DNA of 12,618 bases from JAICLV01 sp036380925. Lineage in GTDB: Bacteria > Actinomycetota > Actinomycetes > Acidothermales > Acidothermaceae. Positions within the stretch are counted from its first letter, which is position 1; each line of letters opens with the position of its first letter. The DNA lies in NCBI GenBank assembly GCA_036380925.1, contig DASVDW010000235.1, positions 1-12,618 on the forward strand, written 5' to 3'. This document shows, piece by piece, positions 5,340-11,922 of the stretch. The position numbers were made by a program, and so were the translations under genes. The notes under the pieces are model-generated. The model was not told the origin of the DNA, searched no databases, and worked only from the letters and a program-made list of their open reading frames with translations.

Positions 5340-6737
5340 TTACGCGTCGCCGGTCACGCCAGCGACGACGGGATGCACCTGCAGGCCGCCGCATGCTGGC
5401 GGCGCCGCCTCGACCTGCTGCGACGTGTGCAGCCCGGGCGGCGTGACGAGCAGCGCCAGGAGCGGCGGACACGTCGTCCCCGCTGCGTGCGCCGCGTCGC
5501 CCTCGACCAACGCCGACGCGGGCGTTAGCGACGTGATCGTCACCGTGCCAGGCTTGCCGCCCTGCACGCCGCCGAGGTATCCGTTCGGAGTGCGGGTGGC
5601 TTGCAAGACCTGCTTGCCGTTCACATCGAGGCCGGCGACTCCGGGATAGCCGTACAGCGTGCACGCCGACGTGTCGAACGGCGCGAACCGCAGCAGCACG
5701 CCCTCGTGCGACAGGCCCGCCTCCCCGGTCCACGGCGTCCGCAAGACGCTCACGACCACCTGGCCGTCCTTGCACGGCGCCACGCCAGACGCCGGCGCCG
5801 CTGGTGCTGCCGGCAACGCCTGATCTGCCGCGACCGCTTGGCCCAACGAGCTCAGCGACGAGCGCACCGCACTCCACGGCACAACAGCGTCAAACCCGCC
5901 GCAGGCCTCGGACGAGAGCTGCCCCGGCGGCATCGCGACGTCCAATCCCGATGCGACGACGGAAACCGCCTGGTAGTTAACGGGTTTTGGCACCACCCCG
6001 TCGTCGAAGGCTTGCTTGGCGAAGGCGCTGCCGTTGACCTCGCAGTCCGAGCGCGCGTTGACGGCGTTCAGCAGCAGCGGTTTCGCGGCGTCCGCGAGTG
6101 GGGTGAGGCTGTTGTTGGCGAACAGTGCCCACGGGTCGATCGAGTCGCCGGTGCGCGCGTCGATGATGACCGACTGGTACGCGTCGTACGGGTGCGCGCC
6201 GCCCGGGTAATAGGTGGTGAAGGTCCACCGTCCGGAGACGATCGTCGAGTCGGCACGGCCGCTCGTCCATTGCGCGCTGAAGATCGGCGTCGAGCACGCA
6301 GCGGAGCAACCCCCGCACGTGGCGCCCGCGCAACCCAGCTGCGGGAGTTGCGCGCCGAACGCCGCGAGATCGTCCTCCGCAGGCCTGCGAATCGCGTCGG
6401 TGACCTTCGCGTCCGCGCCGACGGCGGTCGGCTGGTCGATCCTGGCTTTCGCGCCGTCGCCGTTCGGTATCGGCACCTGCGTCTTCGTTACGGTGATGTG
6501 CACATCGGACGACGTGGGCGCGGCCGAGCTTGGCGGCGCACTCGCCGACGGCGAACTCGGGCTGCTCGGCGCGGCCGTGGGCGACCTCGACGAAAACGTT
6601 GGCGCGCTGCTCGACGATGGCGCCGTCGTCCCGGACGACGTGTGCTTGTTGGCGCCGCCGCACGCCGCCAGCGACAGCGAGCACACCGCCACCATCCCCG
6701 CGACGACTGCGACCTTGCGTGTAGGAGCCCGACCCAT
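5340..6737 (-). CDS. Secreted lipoprotein with DUF3298/RsiV-like and DUF4232 domains
   Basis: The 465-residue product starts with a basic N-region, a hydrophobic core (residues 9-22) and lipobox LAAC (23-26). Cys26 should be lipidated and anchor the protein to the outer face of the membrane. Residues about 32-77 are a Ser/Pro/Ala-rich flexible linker. Residues about 80-290 resemble the DUF3298/RsiV-type fold: RWTFTTYYPGGAHPYDAYQS (170-189), then IIDARTGDSIDPWALF (191-206). Residues about 322-462 match DUF4232: two Cys-containing ends, CTLYGYPGVAGLDVNGKQV (359-377), and a closing CGGLQVHPVVAG. DUF4232 is common in actinobacterial lipoproteins and its ligand is unknown. Because RsiV is a lysozyme-sensing anti-sigma factor, this could be an envelope sensor, but no cytoplasmic anti-sigma part or sigma gene is present. 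ATG 6737 has a GGGGGAA ribosome site 8 bases upstream. The gene is divergent from the DinB-like gene across 104 bp. Confidence 0.85.
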   Translation of the reverse strand: MGRAPTRKVAVVAGMVAVCSLSLAACGGANKHTSSGTTAPSSSSAPTFSSRSPTAAPSSPSSPSASAPPSSAAPTSSDVHITVTKTQVPIPNGDGAKARIDQPTAVGADAKVTDAIRRPAEDDLAAFGAQLPQLGCAGATCGGCSAACSTPIFSAQWTSGRADSTIVSGRWTFTTYYPGGAHPYDAYQSVIIDARTGDSIDPWALFANNSLTPLADAAKPLLLNAVNARSDCEVNGSAFAKQAFDDGVVPKPVNYQAVSVVASGLDVAMPPGQLSSEACGGFDAVVPWSAVRSSLSSLGQAVAADQALPAAPAAPASGVAPCKDGQVVVSVLRTPWTGEAGLSHEGVLLRFAPFDTSACTLYGYPGVAGLDVNGKQVLQATRTPNGYLGGVQGGKPGTVTITSLTPASALVEGDAAHAAGTTCPPLLALLVTPPGLHTSQQVEAAPPACGGLQVHPVVAGVTGDA

Positions 6738-6841
6738 GCGCGGGATTCCCCCGTTTCCGCTCGACTGTGACCACGATGCAGACGCGCAACCTTATTGCGT
6801 CGTTGCATGCCGGCGCGTGACAGCCGGGGGAAGATGAGCGG

Positions 6842-7369
6842 GTGAGCCAGTCACCGAGCCGGGGCGACATCCGCGACGAACTCGATCGGGTGCGCGCCGA
6901 ATTCCGCGCGCTCATCGCGAACAGCACGCCGGCCGACCTCAAACGCACGTCGAACGGAACCCGGTGGACCAACCGCGAACTCCTCTTCCACATGATGTTC
7001 GGGTATCTCCTCACGCGAAACCTCCGCTACCTGTTCGTGATGATGAGCAGAGCGCCCGAGCGAGCACAACGAGGATTCGCGGCGACTCTTGACGCCGCCA
7101 CTCGTCCGTTCAATCTCGTCAACTACTGGGGATCGCGGTTCGGCGGCCGGGTGCTCAGTCTCGACCGGATGGCCCGTTGGTCAGACGGTGTCATCAACTC
7201 GCTGCAGCGGTCACTCGACGCCGAGACCGAGACCAGCCTGCGGCGCGACATGGTCTTTCCAACGCGTTGGGACCCATACTTCAAACCCCAGATGACCCGC
7301 CAGGACCTTTACCACTACCCAACGCTGCACTTTGATCACCATCGGCGCCAACTCACGATCGGGGGCTGA
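6842..7369 (+). CDS. DinB-like / DinB_2 superfamily protein
   Basis: The product has 175 residues and looks like a four-helix DinB-type protein. There is an N-terminal helix (RDELDRVRAEFRALI, 11-25), then WTNRELLFHMMFGY (42-55) with His50 as likely first metal ligand, and a C-terminal HFDHHRRQL (163-171) with His163 and His167 spaced as the usual H-x3-H pair. The WTNREL-H and HH-R-QL patterns are hallmarks of the superfamily, which includes DinB, YfiT and mycothiol-dependent enzymes. The substrate cannot be read from the sequence; a thiol-transferase or detoxification role is only possible. The start is GTG 6842 with GGGGGAAG 8 bases upstream. It is slightly unusual in its hydrophobic middle (LRYLFVMMSR), but this is too short and interrupted to be a secure membrane helix. 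It appears monocistronic, with a strong hairpin downstream. Confidence 0.72.
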   Translation: MSQSPSRGDIRDELDRVRAEFRALIANSTPADLKRTSNGTRWTNRELLFHMMFGYLLTRNLRYLFVMMSRAPERAQRGFAATLDAATRPFNLVNYWGSRFGGRVLSLDRMARWSDGVINSLQRSLDAETETSLRRDMVFPTRWDPYFKPQMTRQDLYHYPTLHFDHHRRQLTIGG

Positions 7370-7391
7370 CCAACTGCCTCCGGGCATGGCG

Positions 7392-7438
7392 GCTTGGACG
7401 AGCGGGAACAACATCACGTAGTCCCGCTCATTCCAAGC
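7392..7438 (+). promoter_or_regulatory. Long hairpin between DinB-like gene and small membrane-protein gene
   Basis: The arms GCTTGGA-C-GAGCGGGA (7392-7407) and TCCCGCTC-AT-TCCAAGC (7422-7438) give 15 base pairs, broken only by a 1x2 internal loop, around a 14-base loop. It lies 22 bases after the DinB-like stop and 8 bases before the GGAGGT ribosome site of the next gene. It could be a tail-less terminator for the first gene or a leader structure for the second. The sequence alone does not decide. Confidence 0.6.
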
Positions 7439-7456
7439 GCTCAGCTGGAGGTGCCT

Positions 7457-7663
7457 GTGGTCCGGGCCCGTTCCGGAATTGGCTCGATCGTCCTGGTGGT
7501 TTGGCTGCTCATCGGCGTTCTCGCCGCCGCGCAACGGCACTACTTCAGCGGCACGCCGAAGACGTGTGCCAAGGCTGGCACCACTGTCGTCACAATCCTC
7601 GCCGGCCCGCTCAACTACCTCGGCGTCAACCCGAAGATCAGCTGCCCGAAGCCCAGCGGCTGA
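7457..7663 (+). CDS. Small conserved actinobacterial membrane protein, function unknown
   Basis: The 68-residue product starts at GTG 7457, just after a perfect GGAGGT ribosome site (7447-7452); earlier in-frame starts would place that site inside the gene. A membrane helix covers about residues 8-25 (GSIVLVVWLLIGVLAAA). After the polar loop QRHYFSGTPKTCAKAGT (26-42), a second hydrophobic stretch (TVVTILAGPLNYLG) is followed by a short tail with Cys63. The pattern of a helix, then QR-YF, CAKAGT, TI-AGPLNY-GVNPK, resembles short proteins I know only as conserved hypotheticals in actinobacteria. The two cysteines (37 and 63) could pair if they face outside. The last 26 bases overlap the 3' end of the convergent oxidoreductase gene, so transcription of one may interfere with the other. 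Confidence 0.72.
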   Translation: MVRARSGIGSIVLVVWLLIGVLAAAQRHYFSGTPKTCAKAGTTVVTILAGPLNYLGVNPKISCPKPSG

Positions 7664-8375
7664 CCTCGAGCACCACCTTGCCGCGCTTGCCGCGGGACTC
7701 GGACCGCGCGAACGCCGCCTCGAATTCGTCGAGCGGGAAGGCTGAGTCGACCTGCGGGCGCAAGCCGAGCGCACCAATCTGTGCGAGCTGGTCGCCGTTC
7801 GGCTCGACGATGAAGTAGGTCGCGTTTGGGGCTTCGCTGGCCACGGTGACGATCCGCTTTGCGTCGCCCGATGCCCGGCCCGCGGTGTCGAACAGCAGGT
7901 CGCACGACTCCCCCTCCGCGACCACCGTCGCGCCGAGCGCGCGGGCGATCTGGACGGCGAGGTGGCCGACGCCCCCGGTCGCTCCCGTGACGCACACCCG
8001 CTCGCCATCCTTCAACCCTCCGTGGACGACGAGACCCTGCCAGGCGCTGAGCCCGCCCATCGGCAGCGCGGCCGCCTCGACGTGGCTGAGCGCGGCCGGC
8101 TTCGGCGCGAGCGCCACCCTCGGGACGACGGCGTATTCGGCGGCGACCCCGTCGCGGTCGAACGGGGTGAGCGCCATCACCTCCTCGCCGGTGGCCTCGA
8201 CGACCCCCGCCAGCTCGTACGACGGGATCGCCGGCAGCCGGTCGGTGGGCCAGGTGAGCTCGTCGCGGGTGATCGCGGCGGCGTGCACGCGCACCAGCAC
8301 CTCGCCTTCGGCCGGCTCCGGGCGGGGGATCTCGTCGAGCTTCAGGCCGTCTTCGTGCAACCGAACCGCGCGCAT
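7638..8375 (-). CDS. Short zinc-independent MDR oxidoreductase (quinone-reductase-like)
   Basis: The product (245 residues) belongs to the medium-chain dehydrogenase/reductase superfamily, quinone oxidoreductase branch, which normally uses NADPH in the cytoplasm. The N-terminal catalytic domain begins MRAVRLHEDGLKLDEIPRPE, followed by HAAAITRDELTWP, IPSYELAGVV and AAEYAVVP. The cofactor motif is TGATGGVGHLAVQIA (130-144), and the C-terminal block TYFIVEPNGDQLAQIG to RGKVVLEV (187-237) is typical. Zinc ligands are absent. It is about 60 residues shorter than usual: between GATVVA (148-153) and CDLLFDTAG (158-166) the second Rossmann strand and the usual RSLGAD-VIDY segment are missing, while the frame stays open. 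ATG 8375 has GAGGAG 5-6 bases upstream. It is divergent from recQ across 63 bp and overlaps a convergent gene by 26 bp. Activity is uncertain because of the gap. Confidence 0.82.
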   Translation of the reverse strand: MRAVRLHEDGLKLDEIPRPEPAEGEVLVRVHAAAITRDELTWPTDRLPAIPSYELAGVVEATGEEVMALTPFDRDGVAAEYAVVPRVALAPKPAALSHVEAAALPMGGLSAWQGLVVHGGLKDGERVCVTGATGGVGHLAVQIARALGATVVAEGESCDLLFDTAGRASGDAKRIVTVASEAPNATYFIVEPNGDQLAQIGALGLRPQVDSAFPLDEFEAAFARSESRGKRGKVVLEVSRWASGS

Positions 8376-8416
8376 CGCAGCTCCTCTTCGGCAGGCGTCG
8401 ATTGAGAAAGCGTCGT

Positions 8417-8428
8417 GATCGTACGATC
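8417..8428. promoter_or_regulatory. 12-bp perfect palindrome in the oxidoreductase-recQ divergent gap
   Basis: GATCGTACGATC is an exact palindrome in the 63-bp gap between the divergent starts at 8375 and 8439, so one bound dimer could act on both genes. It does not match the mycobacterial SOS box (TCGAAC-N4-GTTCGA), so LexA control of recQ is not supported. Binding is inference. Confidence 0.35.
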
Positions 8429-8438
8429 TGATGCTTCC

Positions 8439-10547
8439 ATGGACGACGACTTGCGCGCAGCGGCCGAGCGCCACCTGCAAGCCCTCGCAGGCCCAACGGC
8501 GACACTGCGCGACGATCAATGGCGGGCGATCGAGGCGCTCGTCGTCCAGCGCCGTCGTGCCCTCGTCGTCCAGCGCACCGGGTGGGGCAAGTCGGCCGTC
8601 TACTTCGTCGCCACCGCGTTGCTGCGATCACGCGGCTCCGGCGCCACCGTGATCGTCTCGCCGTTGCTGGCGTTGATGCGCAACCAGATCACCGCGGCCG
8701 AGCGAGCCGGCATCAAAGCCCACACGATCAACTCGGCCAACGTCGAAGAGTGGGACGACGTGCGGCACGCGGTCGCGTCTGGTGAGGTCGACGTGCTGCT
8801 CGTCTCGCCCGAGCGGTTGAACAACCCGGGCTTCCGCGACACCGTATTGCCCAAGCTGGCAACGGAAACCGGGCTGCTCGTCATCGACGAGGCACACTGC
8901 ATTTCTGACTGGGGGCACGACTTCCGCCCCGACTACCGGAGGATCCGCACCCTGCTGCACGACCTGCCCGACGGCATCCCGGTGCTCGCCACCACCGCCA
9001 CCGCCAACACGCGGGTCGTCGACGACGTCGCCGAGCAGCTCGCGGCCACCGGCGAAGAAACCCTCATCTTGCGCGGCTCCCTCGACCGCGAGAGCCTGCA
9101 CCTCGGCGTGGTCAACCTCCCGACCGGCCCGCACCGCCTCGCCTGGCTCGCGGAAAACCTCGACAATCTCAACGGTTCCGGCATCATTTACACGCTGACC
9201 GTCGCGCAAGCCGACGAAGTCGCCGCGTTCTTGCGGGATCGCGGTTTCGCGGTCGCCGCCTACTCCGGGCGCACCGAAACCGCCGATCGGCTCGCTGCCG
9301 AAGACGATCTCATCAACAACCGGGTGAAGGCGCTGGTCGCGACGTCCGCGCTTGGCATGGGTTTCGACAAGCCCGACCTCGGCTTCGTCATCCACCTTGG
9401 CGCGCCCGCGTCGCCGATCGCCTACTACCAGCAGGTCGGCCGCGCCGGACGCGGCGTCGACCACGCCAGCGTCCTGTTGCTGCCCGGCCGGGAAGACGAG
9501 GACATCTGGCGCTACTTCGACAGCGTCGGATTTCCACCAGAGCAACTTGTCCGCCGCACGTTGAAGACCCTCGCCGACGCCGGCCGCCCCGTGAGCACCG
9601 CCGCGCTCGAGGTCTCCGTCGAGCTCAACCGATCCCGCCTCGAGGCGATGCTCAAAGTCTTGGACGTCGACGGCGCGGTGCGCCGCGTCACCGGCGGCTG
9701 GACCGCGACCGGCGCCGAATGGGTCTACGACGTTGACCGTTACGCGAGGATCGCCGCCGCCCGCAAAGCCGAGCAACAAGCGATGCGCGAATATATCTCG
9801 ACGTCGAGATGTCGGCTCGAGTTCCTCAGACAGCAACTCGACGATCCGCACGCCGCTCCCTGCGGACGTTGCGACAACTGCACCGGCAACCAGTGGTCAA
9901 CTGCGGTGTCGGACGATGCGGTAGCCACCTCGCGCGCCGAGCTGAGTCGCCCGGGCGTCGTCGTCGAACCGCGCCGGATGTGGCCGACCGGCCTCTCTGC
10001 CATTGGGCTCGACCTATCGGGCAAGATCTCGCCTGCCGAACAAGCCGAGGTGGGCCGCGCTCTCGGGCGGCTCAGTGACATCGGCTGGGGGCCGCGCCTT
10101 CGAACCCTGCTGGACGACGCGACCCCCGACGCTTCCGTGCCCGACGAGCTGGTGGCCGCGTTTGTCGACGTCCTGAAGGGTTGGGATTGGGGACGGCGGC
10201 CGACGTCCGTGATGACAGTGCCGTCGCGTCGCCGTCGCGCATTGATCGCCAGCGCGGGTGAACGGCTCGCGCAAATTGGCCGGCTGGAGTGGCTCGGCAC
10301 GCTCACATCGTCCGCGCCGATTGACCAGCAGGCGTCGCGCACCAACAGCGCCCAGCGGGTGCGCGCGTTGCACGGCGCGTTCGAAGTCGACCCGCGGCAA
10401 CGAGCCGCGCTGGAGGGCGGCGATCACGTCGTCCTGCTGCTCGACGACCTTGTCGACTCGGGCTGGACGATGGCGCTCGCCGCCTGGGAGCTGCGCCGCG
10501 CCGGGGCGGCCGCCGTGTTGCCCCTCGCGTTCGCCACCCAAGCCTGA
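8439..10547 (+). CDS. recQ: RecQ-family DNA helicase fused to a C-terminal phosphoribosyltransferase domain
   Basis: RecQ enzymes unwind DNA 3' to 5' with ATP during repair and recombination. The 702-residue product has, in order, a motif-0-like region LRDDQWRAIEAL (23-34), Walker A RTGWGKS (46-52), DEAH box VIDEAHCISDWGHDFRPDY (148-166), motif III ATTATAN (184-190), motif VI QQVGRAGRG (331-339), and a RecQ zinc site with Cys458, Cys475, Cys478 and Cys481. A linker region (about 500-650) leads to LLLDDLVDSGWTMALAAW (666-683), a PRPP-binding phosphoribosyltransferase signature followed by RRAGAAAVLPLAFA, as in ComF-like proteins. There is no HRDC domain. The start is ATG 8439, where homology begins; the earlier in-frame GTG 8415 lies within the palindromic promoter region. 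No strong ribosome site is seen, so a leaderless transcript is possible. The architecture is one I know from actinobacteria, but the job of the C-terminal domain is unclear. Confidence 0.93.
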   Translation: MDDDLRAAAERHLQALAGPTATLRDDQWRAIEALVVQRRRALVVQRTGWGKSAVYFVATALLRSRGSGATVIVSPLLALMRNQITAAERAGIKAHTINSANVEEWDDVRHAVASGEVDVLLVSPERLNNPGFRDTVLPKLATETGLLVIDEAHCISDWGHDFRPDYRRIRTLLHDLPDGIPVLATTATANTRVVDDVAEQLAATGEETLILRGSLDRESLHLGVVNLPTGPHRLAWLAENLDNLNGSGIIYTLTVAQADEVAAFLRDRGFAVAAYSGRTETADRLAAEDDLINNRVKALVATSALGMGFDKPDLGFVIHLGAPASPIAYYQQVGRAGRGVDHASVLLLPGREDEDIWRYFDSVGFPPEQLVRRTLKTLADAGRPVSTAALEVSVELNRSRLEAMLKVLDVDGAVRRVTGGWTATGAEWVYDVDRYARIAAARKAEQQAMREYISTSRCRLEFLRQQLDDPHAAPCGRCDNCTGNQWSTAVSDDAVATSRAELSRPGVVVEPRRMWPTGLSAIGLDLSGKISPAEQAEVGRALGRLSDIGWGPRLRTLLDDATPDASVPDELVAAFVDVLKGWDWGRRPTSVMTVPSRRRRALIASAGERLAQIGRLEWLGTLTSSAPIDQQASRTNSAQRVRALHGAFEVDPRQRAALEGGDHVVLLLDDLVDSGWTMALAAWELRRAGAAAVLPLAFATQA

Positions 10548-10612
10548 CGAGATGCCCGGGTGGCCCGGCCATCACCGAGCGCGCAGCTGGTCCAGTCTTG
10601 GCGGATGCTGCT

Positions 10613-10681
10613 CTAGTGCCCACGCCGCATGCGGCGCTTTTGCCTGATGATGCGGATAAGGCGCCGCAGCAGAGATCCCAT
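10613..10681 (-). CDS. Possible 22-residue arginine-rich peptide
   Basis: ATG at 10681 opens a 22-codon frame ending in TAG, preceded by AGAAGGG with a 5-base gap, a good actinobacterial ribosome site. The peptide begins MGSLLRRLIRIIRQK and continues RRMRRGH. It has nine Arg/Lys in 22 residues, with Leu/Ile spaced to form one hydrophobic face of a helix in the first half: a cationic amphipathic helix. It lies 69 bp after the diguanylate-cyclase stop on the same strand and faces recQ. I do not recognise a family. Its 3' half overlaps the recQ terminator palindrome, so part of the Arg content follows from CGC/CGG repeats. It may be a real small protein or chance. Confidence 0.38.
   Translation of the reverse strand: MGSLLRRLIRIIRQKRRMRRGH
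10623..10641 (+). terminator. Intrinsic terminator after recQ
   Basis: CGCCGCATGCGGCG (10623-10636) is a perfect 14-bp palindrome, folding as a CGCCG/CGGCG stem with a CATG loop, followed by CTTTT. It lies 75 bases after the recQ stop and points the right way to end its transcript. An alternative pairing exists between GCGGCGC (10631-10637) and GCGCCGC (10661-10667). Confidence 0.65.
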
Positions 10682-10750
10682 GTGAACCCTTCTCGACCGG
10701 CGGATTGCGTTCCGCTGAGCGTAATGCCATCCGAGCGCCGGTCAGCGACT

Positions 10751-11692
10751 TCAAGACCGGACCCGGCTGTCCTTGGCGACGTAGAGTTGCCGGTCGGCCC
10801 GTTCCAACAGCGCATCGAGGCTGTTCTCGCCGTCCCAGCTCACCACGCCGGCTGACCAACCGGCGGGGTGGGCCTGACGCAACCGATGGAGGACGCGGAC
10901 GGCGTCATCGCGGGTCGTGCGCGGCATCAACAGCGCGAACTCGTCGCCCCCGATCCGGGCCAGCAGGTCACCCCGCCGAAGTTGGGCCCGCCAGGCGGCC
11001 GCCAAATCAACCAGCAACGCGTCGCCTGCCGCATGCCCGTACGTGTCGTTGACCGCCTTGAAATCGTCGAGGTCGAGCAACACCAAGGCGAGCCGTCGCT
11101 CGTCGCGGGCCGCGAGGGCCATCTCCCGCTCGGCGGCGGCACCGAACGACGCTCGGTTGGCTAGCCCGGTCAACGGATCGGTCGCGGCCACGCGGCGGAG
11201 TTGGCCGACGAGGTGAGCGAGCGTCTCGCCGGCCGCCACGACGGTCACGACGATGACGAACCACATCGCGGCGACGCCTGGCACCCCGCCAACCACGACT
11301 CCGGCGGTGAACCCGCCGACCGCGAGGGCGCTGTGAACACGCGCGGCCGTCCGTGACAAGAAGTAGGCGGCGATCAAGATGACGCACATGTAGTCGACGC
11401 CGGTGATGGTGACCCCGGCGGCCGTCTTCGAGCAGGCCACCAATGCGCTGACCAACGCCGTGTCGAGCACTAGACCGGCGTTGACGACCACATGGTCGAC
11501 CCGGTGCCGCCACACCAGTAGCGCGGCGCCGATAACGAGGCCCACGGCGGCCAGTGCCTGGCCGAGCCCGACCGGCGCGTGCGGGCTCATCGGGAAGGCA
11601 GCGCCGAGCAGGCAGCCGACGCCACCCACGACGTAAAGCAGAGCGAGCACACACGCCGCGCCCGGATTGCGCGTCCGGACCGTCGTGATCAT
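10751..11692 (-). CDS. Membrane-bound diguanylate cyclase (GGDEF)
   Basis: The 313-residue product has an N-terminal membrane module of about six helices (roughly 12-31, 43-61, 68-87, 99-113, 118-138, 141-157), with short loops and no recognisable periplasmic sensor domain. A GGDEF domain follows: DPLTGLANR (172-180), LVLLDLDDFKAVND (203-216), YGHAAGDALL (218-227), and intact GGDEF (248-252). Arg239 and Asp242 form an RxxD inhibitory site five residues before GGDEF, so product feedback by c-di-GMP is expected. The enzyme should make c-di-GMP from two GTP. No EAL domain is fused. ATG 11692 is chosen because it begins just before the first helix; an in-frame GTG at 11713 is possible, and neither has a clear ribosome site. 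It is divergent from the secreted repeat-protein gene across about 230 bp, which suggests c-di-GMP and surface attachment are linked here. Confidence 0.92.
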   Translation of the reverse strand: MITTVRTRNPGAACVLALLYVVGGVGCLLGAAFPMSPHAPVGLGQALAAVGLVIGAALLVWRHRVDHVVVNAGLVLDTALVSALVACSKTAAGVTITGVDYMCVILIAAYFLSRTAARVHSALAVGGFTAGVVVGGVPGVAAMWFVIVVTVVAAGETLAHLVGQLRRVAATDPLTGLANRASFGAAAEREMALAARDERRLALVLLDLDDFKAVNDTYGHAAGDALLVDLAAAWRAQLRRGDLLARIGGDEFALLMPRTTRDDAVRVLHRLRQAHPAGWSAGVVSWDGENSLDALLERADRQLYVAKDSRVRS

Positions 11693-11811
11693 GAGGCAAT
11701 GCGTGGGCGGCACCAGAGGTGATCAACTCCTTAGAGATCAGACCCCGTAGTCGCCGCTCGCCCCATCGGCTGCCTTCTTCGCCGTGTGAGGCAAAGCCGC
11801 TGTGATCTAGG

Positions 11812-11838
11812 TCAAACTCGGACGATCTTCGCGATCGG
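11812..11838 (+). promoter_or_regulatory. Possible sigma-28-like promoter for the secreted repeat protein
   Basis: TCAAACTC (11812-11819), 11 bases, then GCGATCGG (11831-11838) resembles the FliA/WhiG form TAAAGTTT-N11-GCCGATAA in spacing and partly in sequence. It would start RNA about 75-80 bases before the GTG at 11923. The second block overlaps a hairpin (CGATC-TTCGC-GATCG, 11823-11837), so the site may instead be an RNA structure. Weak evidence. Confidence 0.25.
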
Positions 11839-11922
11839 CCTAAAGCTCGTGGTGCGATCCGTCGAGGCCATCGGTTAAGACAAAACCCTTGTCACAGCCG
11901 TCACCCGGCCGAAAGGATCACA

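Noticed and set aside
5601..6770. 389-codon plus-strand frame opposite the lipoprotein gene
   Set aside because: It is extremely Arg-rich with no motif, while the minus strand shows a lipobox and two domain matches.
7638..7663. Frameshift or misassembly at the overlap of the small membrane gene and the oxidoreductase
   Set aside because: Both C-termini are plausible, and a short convergent 3' overlap is common in compact genomes.
8376..8438. LexA/SOS box controlling recQ
   Set aside because: No TCGAAC-N4-GTTCGA or close variant is present; the palindrome there is GATCGTACGATC.
8628..9851. 407-codon minus-strand frame opposite recQ
   Set aside because: All helicase motifs are on the plus strand; the opposite frame is Gly/Val/Arg-rich with no domain, the usual high-GC artefact.
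11770..11900. c-di-GMP-I (GEMM) riboswitch before the adhesin
   Set aside because: GCAAAGCC and GGCCTAAA recall GEMM pieces, but they lie 38 bases apart rather than adjacent, and the GNRA loop/receptor arrangement is not visible. Kept only as a structured-leader finding.
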